The notes under the pieces: generated by a model
The model's database searches: none
What the model was told of the DNA's origin: nothing
Seen by the model: the letters and a program-made list of their open reading frames with translations, nothing else
In this document: piece by piece, positions 23,480 to 34,236 of the stretch
Numbering within the stretch: the stretch's first letter is position 1
Layout of the letters: every line of letters starts with the position of its first letter
Program-made: the position numbers and the translations under genes
Assembly: GCA_028564705.1 (NCBI GenBank)
Contig: JAPXFQ010001955.1
Coordinates: 806,001 to 870,000, forward strand
Length of the DNA: 64,000 nt
From: Apricaphanius iberus
Taxonomy: Eukaryota > Chordata > Actinopteri > Cyprinodontiformes > Aphaniidae
Direction: 5' to 3'

Positions 23480-24774
23480 GTTGAATTACAAATTCAATGA
23501 AAAGTTTTAGACTTTCTTAATCTTAACTCAAACTGCTATCTAAAATATGTAAAACATTAAATACATTAGACGAATCAATAGCCCTTCCTATTTCAAAATG
23601 GGAGATGGACGATTAATATAATATAAAATCCATCATAGAGTACATTATACAGACCAACGGATGTTCAAGATGGGTTTTACGTCGTCTAATACCTGTTTAC
23701 AATGTACAGGCAATATACCAGACAATTATATTCATGCTTTTTGGTTCTGCCCACCTGTTAAGAAATGTTGGTGCCAGATTTGTGAAGACCAATCAAAGTG
23801 TCTGAAATGTAATATCATACATTCTCCCCCAGTTTGCTTGCAGGGAAATTTAGATGAAGTTACCATAGAAACAATGTCGATGCAATTAGTTCACATTGCC
23901 TTATGCATCGCTAAGAAAAATATCCTCTTAACTGGAAAAATAAAAAAGCTCTTAAAATTTATCAGTATATAGATCTCCTTCTGGATTACATTGGTCTAGA
24001 AACGGCTTCTGCCTCCTCATCGAATGCCTCTACAGGGGGTCCTTGGGGGTGGGTCCGCTTGCGGTTGGGGCGCTAGGTGCCATGACCCTCACCTGGGGTG
24101 CTTTGGGTGGTGACTCATGCATGCGGCACCTTAGTGGGGTTGTGCTGGCGAACACGGGTTACTGGCCTGGTACTGTGCTGCTCTGGGATGGGTCTGGGCT
24201 GGGCCTGGTGCTCGGGCTCTGGGGCGCTGCGCCACGCCCTAGCTGGGGTCCTGACCGGGGCTTGGCTGGTGGGGGGACCTCTGCCGCCGGTGCCGTCAGG
24301 GGGGGTCTGTGGCGGACTGGTGGCCGGCAGGCGCTGCTGCCTTTTCCTGGGCTGGTTCTTGTCACCGGCTCGCCAATGTACCCTTGCCATATCTACGCGT
24401 CAGGGTGACACCTTGTCGCGGGTGGCTGCGGTGGAATAGCCAAGTGGTGAGGTGTGGGCTAGTGGGTGGGGGCGCTGGGTTCGGTTGCTTCTCGGCCATC
24501 GGACAGCAATAGCAAGGGTGGTGGATGTCGGACTGGTGGGTCGGTCGCCTAGGGCCTCGGTCTGCTCACGGGCACGGCACGGTGTGGCAGGGATATCCGA
24601 GTCGGTGGTGCACTGTGTTCCTACCTCAGCACGGGAGACCTTGGTGCGCTGGCAGTGCTGGGGGCCTCTCTTGTTGGCGGGGAGGTGTTTACCATCCAGC
24701 ACGGGTGCTCTCTGTAAGGGGTGCGGGGGAAAGGTGAGCTAAACTCAATCTGGGTGTCTAGTGTCCTGTGTTTT
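23480..24774 (+). mobile_element. L1 LINE 3' end with G-rich 3' UTR
   Basis: Plus-strand end of a fish L1 ORF2 (23600-23972): FKMGFTSSNTCLQC, NIPDNYIHAFWFCPPVKKCW, LVHIALCIAKKNILL. It is followed from about 24030 by some 740 bp of very G-rich 3' UTR that ends in ctaaactcaatctgggtgtct. The same junction occurs inverted in the L1 at 41780-46115, and compared with that copy this one lacks about 85 bp near 23610. The many short frames in the G-rich part are composition artefacts. Confidence 0.8.
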
Positions 24775-25552
24775 CAATTCAATTCAATTCAAGAATACTT
24801 TGTTGATCCCAGAGGGAAATTAATGTTGTTGTAGCTCATTACTAATTATATTTCAAGGAGTTGTTGTAGACCATGATGGCTGTGGGGAGAAAGGATTTTC
24901 TGTAGCCGTCTGTGTTGCAACGAAACTGAAAAAGCCTCCCACTGAAGATACTCTGTTTCTGTAGGACAGTCTCATGAAAAGGACGCTCAGGGTTGTCCAT
25001 AATCTTTTTAATTTTATCAAGAATCCTTCTTCTCATCATTATATCCAGTTGTTCCACAGGTGACCCCAGAACAGAACCAACCATCTTTATCAGGTTGTTG
25101 AGCCGCTTTAAGTCCCTGGCTCTGATGCTGCTACCCCAACATATGATGGACGAAGAAAGGACACTCTCCACCACAGACTTGTAGAGGATTTGCAGAATCT
25201 TGCTTTAAACCTTGAAGGATCTCAGGTTCCTCAAAAAGTAAAGTCTGCTCTGTCCATTTTTGTAGATGGCTTCACTGTTGATTCTCCAGTCCAGTCTGTT
25301 GTCCAGGTGAACTCTGAGGTATTTGTACTCTTCAACCACTTCCACTTCTTCTCCCTTGATATACACAGTCTTTGACTTATCCCTGTTTCTTCTGAAAACT
25401 CCAACCATCGCCTTTGTTTTGTTCACATTCAAGGTAAGATGATTGTTTCCATACCATGCCACAAAGCGGTCCACCAGCTCTCTGTATTCAGCTTCTTCTC
25501 CGTCTGTGATACACCGAGTCGTCTGAGTATTTCTGCAGATGACAGGTCTCTG
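24775..25552 (-). mobile_element. CR1/Rex1-like LINE RT C-terminus and 3' end
   Basis: Minus-strand RT C-terminal region: FVAWYGNNHLTLNVNKTKAM, EEVEVVEEYKYL, NGQSRLYFLRNLRSF, then SVLSSSIICWGSSIRARDL and the last codons at 24842. The short AATTC-repeat tail near 24775 (ttcaattcaattcaattc) marks the 3' end. Two frames are needed, with a stop near 25205. Its upstream part is cut exactly where the LTR element begins at 25554. Confidence 0.8.
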
Positions 25553-25553
25553 T

Positions 25554-27135
25554 TGTAGGGGAATTTATCAATTAAAAATAATTAATTAATTGATAATTGT
25601 TATGATCTATCACGTTATGTTAAGAATATTAACTAATAATTGTAAATTAGTAGTTAATTATTCTTTAAAGCATTTGATCGGGGCACCATTCTAGCCTCTG
25701 AGCTAGAAACACAATATTACATATTATCAAAAGGGGATTATCAACAAATAATCTCATTTATAACGATTAATTATTAGTGATTACACCAGAAAGACCCAAT
25801 CTGAAAGAAATGAATTCCTTACAATAATTCATACACACAGAAATCACAGAAACCAGAGATTTGATTCAATTTAACAAATTTATTCTAAAAACACAACTAA
25901 AATAAAAACACTACTTATACCAAACGGTTCTGTCAAGTCTACCGGTGTAGATGAGTAATATGGCGGCCAGCGATGAGGTCACTTAGGCACGTCATGGGGC
26001 GCCTCCTACTGATGTCGTACACAGTCCCTCGCGTGCATGCGTGGAGGCGGTGTACGCCGAAAAGAACGGGGGGAGGTTTTATGACTTATTGTTTAATCGG
26101 AGCAAGAGGCCTGTGGTTCCTTTCTAACAAAGAAACCTAATGGCTCTTATCAGTGAGTTAGCTTCTGCTAATAAAGACTGGTTGGGAAATACGGAAGAAA
26201 AGGGGTTTAAAATGTCCTTGCGTGCTGCGCGTTCCTGACAGGCACTCCGCAGGGGGGTTACCCAAATGCCTATGACACCAACACTCACTATCAAACTAAC
26301 GGAAAAGAACCAAAACTTCTACAGACTAACAATTCTGCTCACTAATGAAAGACGAACCATACAGAAAGTTTACAATAAACTAGTACAAAACTCACAAATT
26401 TACCCGTAAGTAGAAGCACAGCACAGAAAAATCCCAGAGCGCTCAAGGAAAGCAACTCACTTCAATAATCAATAATCATGCATGCATACAGTTATAGAGA
26501 AAAAACTTTCTAAACTCTCTCCATCCAGGTCACAGAAGATAACGATAAAAAGGAACGCTCTGACTTCTTTCGAAAGGAGAGGGGGCTCCCAGTTGTGGAA
26601 GAAAAAGTTGGGAAAGCGAGATGTTTGGCTCGTCAGCCGTGCGGACAAAAAAACAAAAGGACTAATTTTAAGCTGATCAAAAACAGTAGTTTGGGGCCAG
26701 CCAAACTAATGGGAAAACTTGGTTGCAGGGATGGAAGGCCAAAATCCAGAACACGTTGCGAAGGAAGATCTCTTCTTTCAGTTCCATGGACAGAACTAAA
26801 CCCCACTAAAGCAAGTTTTGAAGAGGAAGAATAATGGCTTTTTTGAACTTTTATGCTTAGTGTGGGCGCTTCGCCCCCTCTTTCCCCTTATCAGTCTCCA
26901 ATCAGGCTGCGGGCAGTAGCGGCGGTTTTGAGGGATTGCTATCCCAGCCAACTGGCGCAGCAAAAATCATCCAGCGCTCAACGGATTCGAAACGGGGAAG
27001 GAGCAGATAGCTCCGCCATTGGTCAGAATGGCGTGGCCGGGGGGGAAGGGGCGTGCCGCCGAGGGGGAAAAGGAATTTGTCTGATCTTAACAATCAGACT
27101 GTCTTAGTTAAAACATTCATGGGTCAGACCCAACA
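25554..27135 (-). repeat. 3' LTR (about 1.58 kb)
   Basis: Runs from TGTAGGGGAATT to CAGACCCAACA on the plus strand, that is TGTTGGG...CCCCTACA in element orientation, so both edges carry TG..CA. Read on the minus strand, U3 lies at the 27135 side. A short plus-strand frame at 26853-27107 inside it has no family resemblance. Confidence 0.75.
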
Positions 27136-27146
27136 TTCCCCCCTTC
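27136..27146 (-). promoter_or_regulatory. Polypurine tract
   Basis: GAAGGGGGGAA on the minus strand directly precedes the 3' LTR. This is the normal primer for second-strand synthesis and fixes the element's orientation. Confidence 0.7.
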
Positions 27147-27261
27147 AGTTCCAAAGGGTGTGTTCAGTCCATTCTTTGGGACTGGTAATTGTCTGTGTAC
27201 AGTTTTCATGAGCGGCAGTGTCTTTTGTTGGACGTTGGTTCAATGTTTCAGTCCTTTTTGG

Positions 27262-27445
27262 GCAGCAGCGAACAACAGTCCATGATCGCAAATGATACAG
27301 TCCATTGTAAAACTGTGAGTGAAACCATCCATGAGCGCAACGAACGATTCAGTCCATTGTGAAGCAGTGGGTGAAACCATCCATGAGCGCAACGAATGAT
27401 TCAGTCCATTGTGAAATGGCAGGTGGAACAGTCCATTACGCAATT
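27262..27445. repeat. 52-bp tandem array inside the LTR element
   Basis: Three to four units of the form attcagtccattgtgaa..gggtgaaaccatccatgagcgcaacgaa, with the sub-motif cagtccatt repeated further at both sides (27160-27465). It lies about 120 bp inside the polypurine tract. Confidence 0.8.
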
Positions 27446-27829
27446 TACTCAGTCCATTGACAGAGTTACGACAAAAATGAGAGAAACAGAGAGAAAAAAA
27501 AACGGTATGGGTTCGATGATATATGTCCCAGCATGCCCCCTTAGCTGTAAAGAGTAGAATTGTGGGGTGCAGTCTTTAGAGCTACTTAGGCAAATGTATC
27601 TCAAAATGTTTTGGTGAACTATACCCTTGGTGGAGACACCTGGGTGGAGTCTAACTAGCAGCGCGGATTGATGGAAATGGAAGAGAAAATAGTGCCGATT
27701 AAAACTGGAGGTATGAATTTTTTTGGTGGGCAGTTTTGTGATGTAAATTAATCAAGCTTTCAAACACATATATTTTTTTCAATTAAAAACGCATAGTTTT
27801 GTGGCCCCGGAAACTAACAGGGACTACTT

Positions 27830-28034
27830 TCTTGAACAACTTCAAGCGGCCAGAACTCTGACCAGGGAGGTGACCACTGAGTGAGACAACGTGTATGCAC
27901 TATAGTGCTGGTCAGAATCAGAATCGGTCAGAAATTCCGATTCTGATTCTGACCAGCACTATAGTGCATACACGTTGTCTCACTCAGTGGTCACCTCCCT
28001 GGTCAGAGTTCTGGCCGCTTGAAGTTGTTCAAGA
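27830..28034. repeat. Perfect palindrome: 98-bp arms, 9-bp spacer
   Basis: 27830-27927 and 27937-28034 are exact reverse complements over all 98 positions, with spacer tcagaaatt. The right flank runs into ggcgaactatccctttaa (to about 28085), the end of a very common fish DNA transposon whose TTAAAGGGATAGTTC terminus is recognisable, so the palindrome seems to lie within or beside such an element. The opposite terminus was not found as an inverted copy. Confidence 0.95.
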
Positions 28035-28326
28035 TGGTGAGGATTGCATACAACTTCATGTCTTAAATAGGCGAACTATCCCTTTAAAACTAATATAGGG
28101 AAAAATTGAGACAATGAGTAAAAGATTACATAGGTCAACTTAATGAACCAACAAGAAAAACAAAAGTATATAAAATAAACGATAAACAGGAACAACATAA
28201 AAAATATTGTATTGTTTTTGTTTTGTTTGTTTTTTTGAGCCACCTTCGCCATGACGTAAGGTCATAGGAAGGGGTAATATTAGGAGGGGAGAAAAGAGGC
28301 GGCAGATCAGCGTCACTTGACATCCA

Positions 28327-28755
28327 TCAGGCACAGGTGTCTGTTTGCACCCTGGGCCTAGGATTGGATATTAACCGGGGCGTAATGAAGGTCATGGCGT
28401 CGAGTCTATCACGCAATTGTGTAACTTGCTTGTAAGCGGTGAAAGCCATCGCTCCATCGATTACAAGCGCGATCAAGGTAAAAGTCATAAGGTAGGATTC
28501 TGAACAATTGTCTTTCTTTGGAAATTGAGATAGAGGGGTAAGTGTTAATGCTGCGGGTGTCAGATTTTGTTTGGTCCCCTTTATTTGTAGTTGTTGTTCA
28601 ATTTGTCTCACTAGAAGGGTTGTAAAGTTGTGAAACGCATCCATTATTCCATTTTCTGCATCATGCCTGTCAGTATCCAGGTGATGGAGGATGGTGTCGC
28701 CGATGCGAAACACTGCCCCCGGTGGGACAGTCACAAGGATTGTCTGGTTGAGCAA
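28327..28755 (-). CDS. Unassigned 142-codon frame near the 3' end of the LTR element
   Basis: An open frame on the element's sense strand, about 1.2 kb before the 3' LTR, where an envelope gene would sit in a retrovirus. It has one clear hydrophobic stretch (SYLMTFTLIALVIDGAMAFT) followed by a charged, polar tail, and an amphipathic N-terminal half. This resembles the membrane-anchor end of an envelope transmembrane subunit, but no fusion peptide or CX6CC-type motif is present and no start context was tested. It could also be chance. Function is not assigned. Confidence 0.3.
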   Translation of the reverse strand: MLNQTILVTVPPGAVFRIGDTILHHLDTDRHDAENGIMDAFHNFTTLLVRQIEQQLQIKGTKQNLTPAALTLTPLSQFPKKDNCSESYLMTFTLIALVIDGAMAFTAYKQVTQLRDRLDAMTFITPRLISNPRPRVQTDTCA

Positions 28756-29619
28756 TTACATTTTTGGTGATTCTGTCAAGCTGCTCGAATGACATTAAAG
28801 ATCCAACATTGGTGTACTAACCAGCCAGCGGTTTCATGCCCTTTCTATTTTTTTGTCCATTCCTTCATCCTTTTAATGTGATAGTGGCATGACAATTTGT
28901 TGAGGAGCATTAATTCTTAGGCCACAACGACAATTAGTAATGTCTTTAATCAAGTGTGCAACTTTAGGTGCACGGATCGAAATTAGGAATAAAATAGTTT
29001 TAGGTTTAGTTAGGCTCAAATTGATGGAGTTTAAAATTGGATATGGATGTTTCCTTTCCCTCATCCCAAATTTAGAATAGATTTGCATCTATGTTTAGTT
29101 TTCCAACGATGAGAAAGTTAAGTATGAAATTAACTTGAAATTGATTTTCACTTAATAATTCTCTACTCAGGCTCTATGCCTGGTGAATTTTGAGGACTGT
29201 AGAACGTTTATTTGGCACTATTAGTGTTTTAACCATTTTGAATGGAAATAAATTAGGATGTGTCCTAATAAAAGATTCCCTACAGATAAGATAATTTTAT
29301 AAATGAGATTCTGTACAAAGCCTCTTAATTTTTGTTATTATTTGTTTTACAGCAGGCTATCTTATCATTAGAAAGATTGCAAAACATGCATGGGTTAGTT
29401 AATTTTTACGGAGTGCAGCTTTAATCTCAAAAGAGTTTTTCTAACTGAGGATATGTTTAGACAAGCTGGATTTAACAGTGAGTTATTAATCTGGAGTCTC
29501 CTTACTCCAGTAGAGTATCTGAGATTGGCTGAGAATAAACCATGTGATGATCAGTGATTGAGCAATGCTGAGAGTCTTTTCCTTTTGGAAATAGGCTGAA
29601 ATTTGGAGAAAAGCTCTAA

Positions 29620-30060
29620 AGTAAAATTCAGGATTGATTTTGAGATTTTAGTGCTGACCTTCAGAGCCTTAAATGGCCAGGCCCCACAGTACATCTTACC
29701 GCCCGTACTCTTCTGGCCGCACTCTCCGGTCCTCTGGCCAAAACCTGCTTGCGGTCCCTAAAACTCATTATAAGACTCGAGGGGACCTGTCCTTTCAGTC
29801 TTTTCCCCCAAACTTTGGAATGCCCTGCCTTTGTCCCCGCGTCTGGCAGACTCTGTAGACTCTTTTAAAAAAGATTTGAAGACGTGTTTATTTAAGAAAG
29901 ATTTTGGTTGATTGGGTTCTCACAAACGTCACTTTAAATCTTATATATGTAAATATAATTTTATATTTCTTTGTTTTTACCTACCGTCTTGTAAAGCACT
30001 TTGTGATTTTTATCTGTGAAAAGCGCTTTATAAATAAACTTTACTTGCTTACTTACTTTA
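29620..30060 (+). mobile_element. L2-type LINE 3' end inserted in the LTR element
   Basis: Plus-strand last part of a LINE ORF2 (RALNGQAP, then SSGRTLRSSGQNLLAVPKT in another frame, and DSVDSFKKDLKT), followed by gtaaagcactttgtgattttta ... gcgctttataaataaac and a ttacttactt tandem tail. It is oriented opposite to the LTR element, so it is a later, 5'-truncated insertion. Confidence 0.8.
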
Positions 30061-31008
30061 CTTACTATTTTATGAACTGCAGTTTTCAACACATCAGCTT
30101 TTTCAATCTGATTGTTGATTTAGCTTTGAAGGTAGGTTCTGGATTTATGGAAGCTGTCTGATATGTTTTTACCTGGTGGGTCATGAGGGGCCCTAGGTGA
30201 GATGGGGGTGTGGCTCCTCGGCCGTCCAGATGGATCTTGGCGGCTGGAGCCGGGTGCTTGTCTAGCTTTGCTGACGGGGTTTCTCTTCACCTCCTTTTGG
30301 AGGGGCAGGTGTAGCCGATGAGGTAATCTTGTCTCTCAGCTGCTGTACAGCTTCAGAGAAAAACCTGCGGCAGACATTTTCTAAATCTTCCAAATGTCAA
30401 ATGTTTACTTTTTGACTTATCCTTTCCAAACTGTCTCTGTTAAGTTATCTTGGCCAAGAAGTTAATAAATTGGTTTAAGGCTACTGTTTCACAGTAGATA
30501 ATGTTTAGGTCAAGTTAAGTTCAGGCAGAGGTGATCAGACTCTATTGGTGAAACTTGACGATAGTTTAACGTGCTGAGTTATTCCTTGAAGAGTACAATC
30601 AACTCTCAAGGTTTAGTTAGAACCTTTCAGCATTCAAAAGGAACTAAAGATTGCTAAGATAATAAATGGCGTCTTCTAGACAGTGATCTTAGCAAGGGTA
30701 AACACTCTAACTTGGTTAGATTTTGAGTCAATTTAGATTGTGTACAAAGAAAACACAGACAAGACAAACAAATATGCGATTATCTGCGGGAAAATCCTAA
30801 ACATGAATGGCTGATTAGCTGCAGGTGAACTGGCTGCAAAGTCTAAAAATCAATGTGTAAGCTGAATTATTGATGTTAGGTTTAGCTTAATTATATCACA
30901 AATGCTGGTAAAACAGTGGATAAATAATTGCAGGTTGTTACCAGGCTAAACAAAAAACATTTCCTTGAACAAACACTTCAGCTAGGACAATCTTGTAGAG
31001 AGGCAGGA

Positions 31009-31863
31009 TTAACCCTTCGTAGTCCCTCAAATAAATGCTACACTTGGGATCCTCGGCACAAAAAAATGTCCAAGAGAAAAAAAGGGCAAATAAAGTCATA
31101 TAATATTTAATTACTCTCAATATTTTTTTCACAAATGCCATCCTTAGCCTCAGTCCTCTGGAAACATAAAAAAATGCCTGTTTTTGAGATGAAAGCCATT
31201 TAATACCAGGTTTTATTTGAAAATCTGCAGTCTAAAAAAAACCCCCAAAAACAGGAAAATTACATATAAAATTGTCTATTAGTATATTGCTCTTCTTAAA
31301 ATGACCGATTTTTTTGATGCAGACTGTAGAAACAACATTCACAAAAATTATGAAACCAAGCATGGACACCAGTGTATGACATCTCTAAAAAACGCTCAAA
31401 CCATATTTTTTAGAAATACATATTGCATTATGAATTCAGGGCCCATAGGATCCCAAAAATGTGAATACTTTAAATTCATCTTTATTCAATGCCACAGCAT
31501 TTATAAAGAAATCCATTATTCAGATGAAAAAAAGTCAAAACTACAATTTCAGTTTATGATGGCCGCAGAAACACTGGTGTGTAATTTTTTTTTTTTAATG
31601 GGGATATTAAGGTCTGTTAGACAAATGTCGTTTGAATGGGAGTCAATGGCACAAAAAAATGTCCGAGGGACCTTTATGTTACTGTAATGAATATACAATG
31701 TTTTAAATCTAGTAAGAGAAAAAAACAATATATTTCTGTCAAACTCCTCCAAAAATGTACATCTTCGGAAAAAATTGTAAGAATTGCATTAGCAAAACAA
31801 CAGTTATTCTAAAAATGACACACGCCTGCGCAAAAAAACGCCCAAGGGACTATTAAGGGTTAA
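31009..31863. mobile_element. TTAA-flanked MITE, piggyBac-like
   Basis: Ends CCCTTCGTAGTCCCT (from 31013) and inverted GGGACTATTAAGGG (to 31859) are each flanked by TTAA (31009-31012, 31860-31863). TTAA duplication with CCCTT-type termini is the piggyBac pattern, though Kolobok also uses TTAA. A sub-motif (cacaaaaaaatgtccaagg) is repeated near both ends. No transposase is seen. The 128-codon frame at 31301-31687 has no recognisable domain. Confidence 0.75.
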
Positions 31864-32759
31864 ATGATGAATGGAAATTGATTTATTTTGTGTCTACTAC
31901 TATGGTGAATTTAATTCAGTGTGCAGCTGTGGACTGTTTTGATAACTACCTAATAAGGGACGTTTAAGTTGATTGTTTGCAGTTTTGTTTGTAAAAGATT
32001 GAATAAATGTATCATCAAATGTTGGATTCAAAATTGGTTAAAACAATGTGTTGAACATTAAATTTATCAAAATGGAAATCACAAGAGGAGTAATAAATTG
32101 ATTAACAGGTTTATGATTTAGCTATTGATAGTTTGATGATTAATTATTAATTATAGACTTATGCTCAATAGTAATTTTGAATTGTTGTGGCTCTGTGTTC
32201 TAAACAGCACTCAGAAAGTGGACTTCAGATTATTGCAGGTTGGAAAGAATTGAACAATTTGGATTGTAGAAGAGTGAAAAATTAAAATGCCAATTGATTA
32301 ATTTAGCTGTCAGGCCAAAGCTAGCTGTTAGTAGGGCATTGGCTCAGTGTTATAGCTAAGCACAGAGCTAAGCCAGTTAATTTCTGGGTTGAGCTAATGG
32401 CACCAAGCTAGGCTAAATAGCACACCAATGTAGTTGAAAACACAGTGTAAACATCAGCATCTCAGATCAGCATTAATCAACAGCAATGAATGATGTTCAA
32501 ACAGCAGGGGAAAACAAAAATAGCAGCACAGCTTAACTCAATATTGAAGCCAAATCAAATGCAGCATTAATATTTTAAATCATATGAAACCAGCAGCAGC
32601 ACATCAAGCCTTGAACAGTGTTAAATGATCTCAAAGCAGCATTTAGCACAGTTAGCAGCACATAGCAGTTCAACTCAACCAGCATAAAACAGCAGCTCTG
32701 CTCAGACATTCACCAAATTAAATTTTCTTTTAAAATGAGTGTGTATATTGAAATTATTG
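31864..32759. other. LTR-element interior, no frame recognised
   Basis: Non-coding interior next to the primer site. It is rich in cagca motifs at 32450-32710. 28756-29619 and 30061-31008 are likewise without a recognisable frame. Confidence 0.4.
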
Positions 32760-32776
32760 CCTCACATGGGGAACCA
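32760..32776 (-). promoter_or_regulatory. Primer-binding site, resembles elongator tRNA-Met
   Basis: On the minus strand, three bases (TAA) after the 5' LTR edge, the sequence is TGGTTCCCCATGTGAGG. It matches the complement of the 3' end of elongator tRNA-Met (TGGTGCCCCGTGTGAGG, from memory) at 15 of 17 positions. Confidence 0.55.
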
Positions 32777-32779
32777 TTA

Positions 32780-33655
32780 TGTAGGGGAATTTATCAATTA
32801 AAAATAATTAATTAATGGATAATTGTTATGATCTATCTGGTTATGTTAAGAATATTAACTAATAATTGTGAATTAGTAGTTAATTATTCTTTAAAGCATT
32901 TGATCGGGGCACCATTCTAGCCTCTGAGCTAGAAACACAATATTACATATTATCAAAAGGGGATTATCAATAAATAATAATAATTCTTTGCAATAATTCA
33001 TACACACACTCAGAATAAAAGAAACTAGAGTTTTGATTCAATTTAACAAATTTATTCTAAAAACACAAATAAAATAAAAACACTACTTATACCAAACGGT
33101 TCTGTCAAGACTATACCTGAGTAATATGGTGGCCAGCGATAGGTCACTTAGGCACGTCACAGGGCGCCTCCTACTGATGTCGTACGCAGCCCCTCGCGTG
33201 CATGCGTGGAGGAGGTGTACGACGTGAACTCGCAGCTCGTCAAAAAGAACGGGGGGAGGTTTTATGACTTATTGTTTAATCGCAGCAGGAGGCCTGTGGT
33301 TCCTTTCTAACAAAGAAATCTTATGGCTCTTATCAGTGAGCTTCTGCTAATAAAAACTCCGGTTGGGATATATGGAAGAAAAGGGGTTTTTAAATGTCCT
33401 TGCGTGCTGCACTTTCCTGACAGGCGCTGACCCAAATGCCTATGACACCAACACTTACTATCAAACTAACGGAGAGGAACCAAAACTTCTACAGACTAAT
33501 AATTCTGCTCACTAATAAAAGACGAACCATACAGAAAGTTTACAATAAACTAGTACAAAACTCACAAATTTACCCGTAAGTAGAAGCACAGCACAGAAAT
33601 GTCCTAGAGCACTCACAAATTTACCTGTAAGTAGAAGCACAGCACAGAAAAATTC
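32780..33655 (-). repeat. 5' LTR, truncated in U3
   Basis: Homologous to the 3' LTR from TGTAGGGG for about 830 bp, then homology stops, so some 700 bp of the U3 side are missing. About 40 bp (actcacaaatttacc..agcacagcacagaaa) is duplicated in tandem at 33561-33599 and 33613-33651. The missing U3 would remove the element's own promoter start. Confidence 0.75.
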
Positions 33656-34140
33656 TGCACTGGGGCCAAACCCAGACACTCATCAGGTTTTCATCCTCAA
33701 ACTAACAATGTAAAAGTCCTCATTAAGATATCGAAAATTTTTGGATTTTGAGTCCTCAGCTGGTTCATCTTTTGGTAATTTCCCAATTGTTGGCCATTGA
33801 AAGGGAGGTAATGTGCTGGGTATGTGGGTGTGTTTTGTTTTCTTCCTTATTCGTCTGGCAGAAGCTGTAGATTTCTGGCCTGGTCAGTATTTTCTAGTTG
33901 GACCAACTGAAGCTATGTACTGATATTTAATCAATCTTTTTTGGGTCAGAAGAAATGTACTTCTGTTTTGTTTTTGTGCAGTTGGAGGAAATTATGGGAC
34001 ATCCAGTTGTTAAATTGCTCAATGCATTTATTAAGGGTTTGGATGGATTTAACATCACCTGGTATCATTGAGATATAAATGTGACTGTGTGGAGGTCCTG
34101 TCACTATGGCTCCGTTTGATCATGTGCCCTGGCTGCTTGG
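33656..34140. other. No gene recognised
   Basis: T-rich sequence. No open frame, repeat end or familiar motif is seen. Confidence 0.35.
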
Positions 34141-34144
34141 CCAC

Positions 34145-34236
34145 AGGGGTATCCATTTGGCTGACTGGTTAGCACGCATGACTCTCACCCGGGAGTCATG
34201 GGATGGAATCCCACCCGGGCCCTCGTTGTGTACCTT
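34145..34236 (+). mobile_element. tRNA-like fragment, probably SINE
   Basis: An A-box-like tggctgactggttagca is followed 30 bases later by a B-box-like gggatggaatccca within a short GC-rich block. The cloverleaf arms do not pair as in a functional tRNA. It abuts the truncated 3' side of the L2 at 34237, which suggests a small SINE or tRNA pseudogene. Confidence 0.4.

Larger units (their letters stand above)
25554..33655 (-). mobile_element. Large LTR element with little coding capacity
   Basis: Minus-strand LTR element: 5' LTR at 32780-33655 (truncated), interior 27136-32779, 3' LTR at 25554-27135. The shared LTR parts are about 97-98 % identical over the first 215 bp from the TGTAGGGG edge. 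A polypurine tract and primer site sit at the right places. The 5.6-kb interior has no gag, protease, RT or integrase frame that I can recognise. It contains later insertions (L2-type tail, TTAA MITE), a large palindrome and a 52-bp array. It looks like a non-autonomous derivative mobilised in trans, or a heavily deleted endogenous retrovirus. Confidence 0.7.

Noticed and set aside
24043..24742. Several overlapping frames of 60-120 codons
   Set aside because: Same explanation: the G-rich 3' UTR of the plus-strand L1 copy.
31301..31687. 128-codon plus-strand frame
   Set aside because: Lies wholly in the interior of a TTAA MITE and has no transposase-like residues.
34145..34236. Functional tRNA gene
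   Set aside because: The A and B boxes are approximate and the stems do not pair. It is kept only as a SINE-like fragment.
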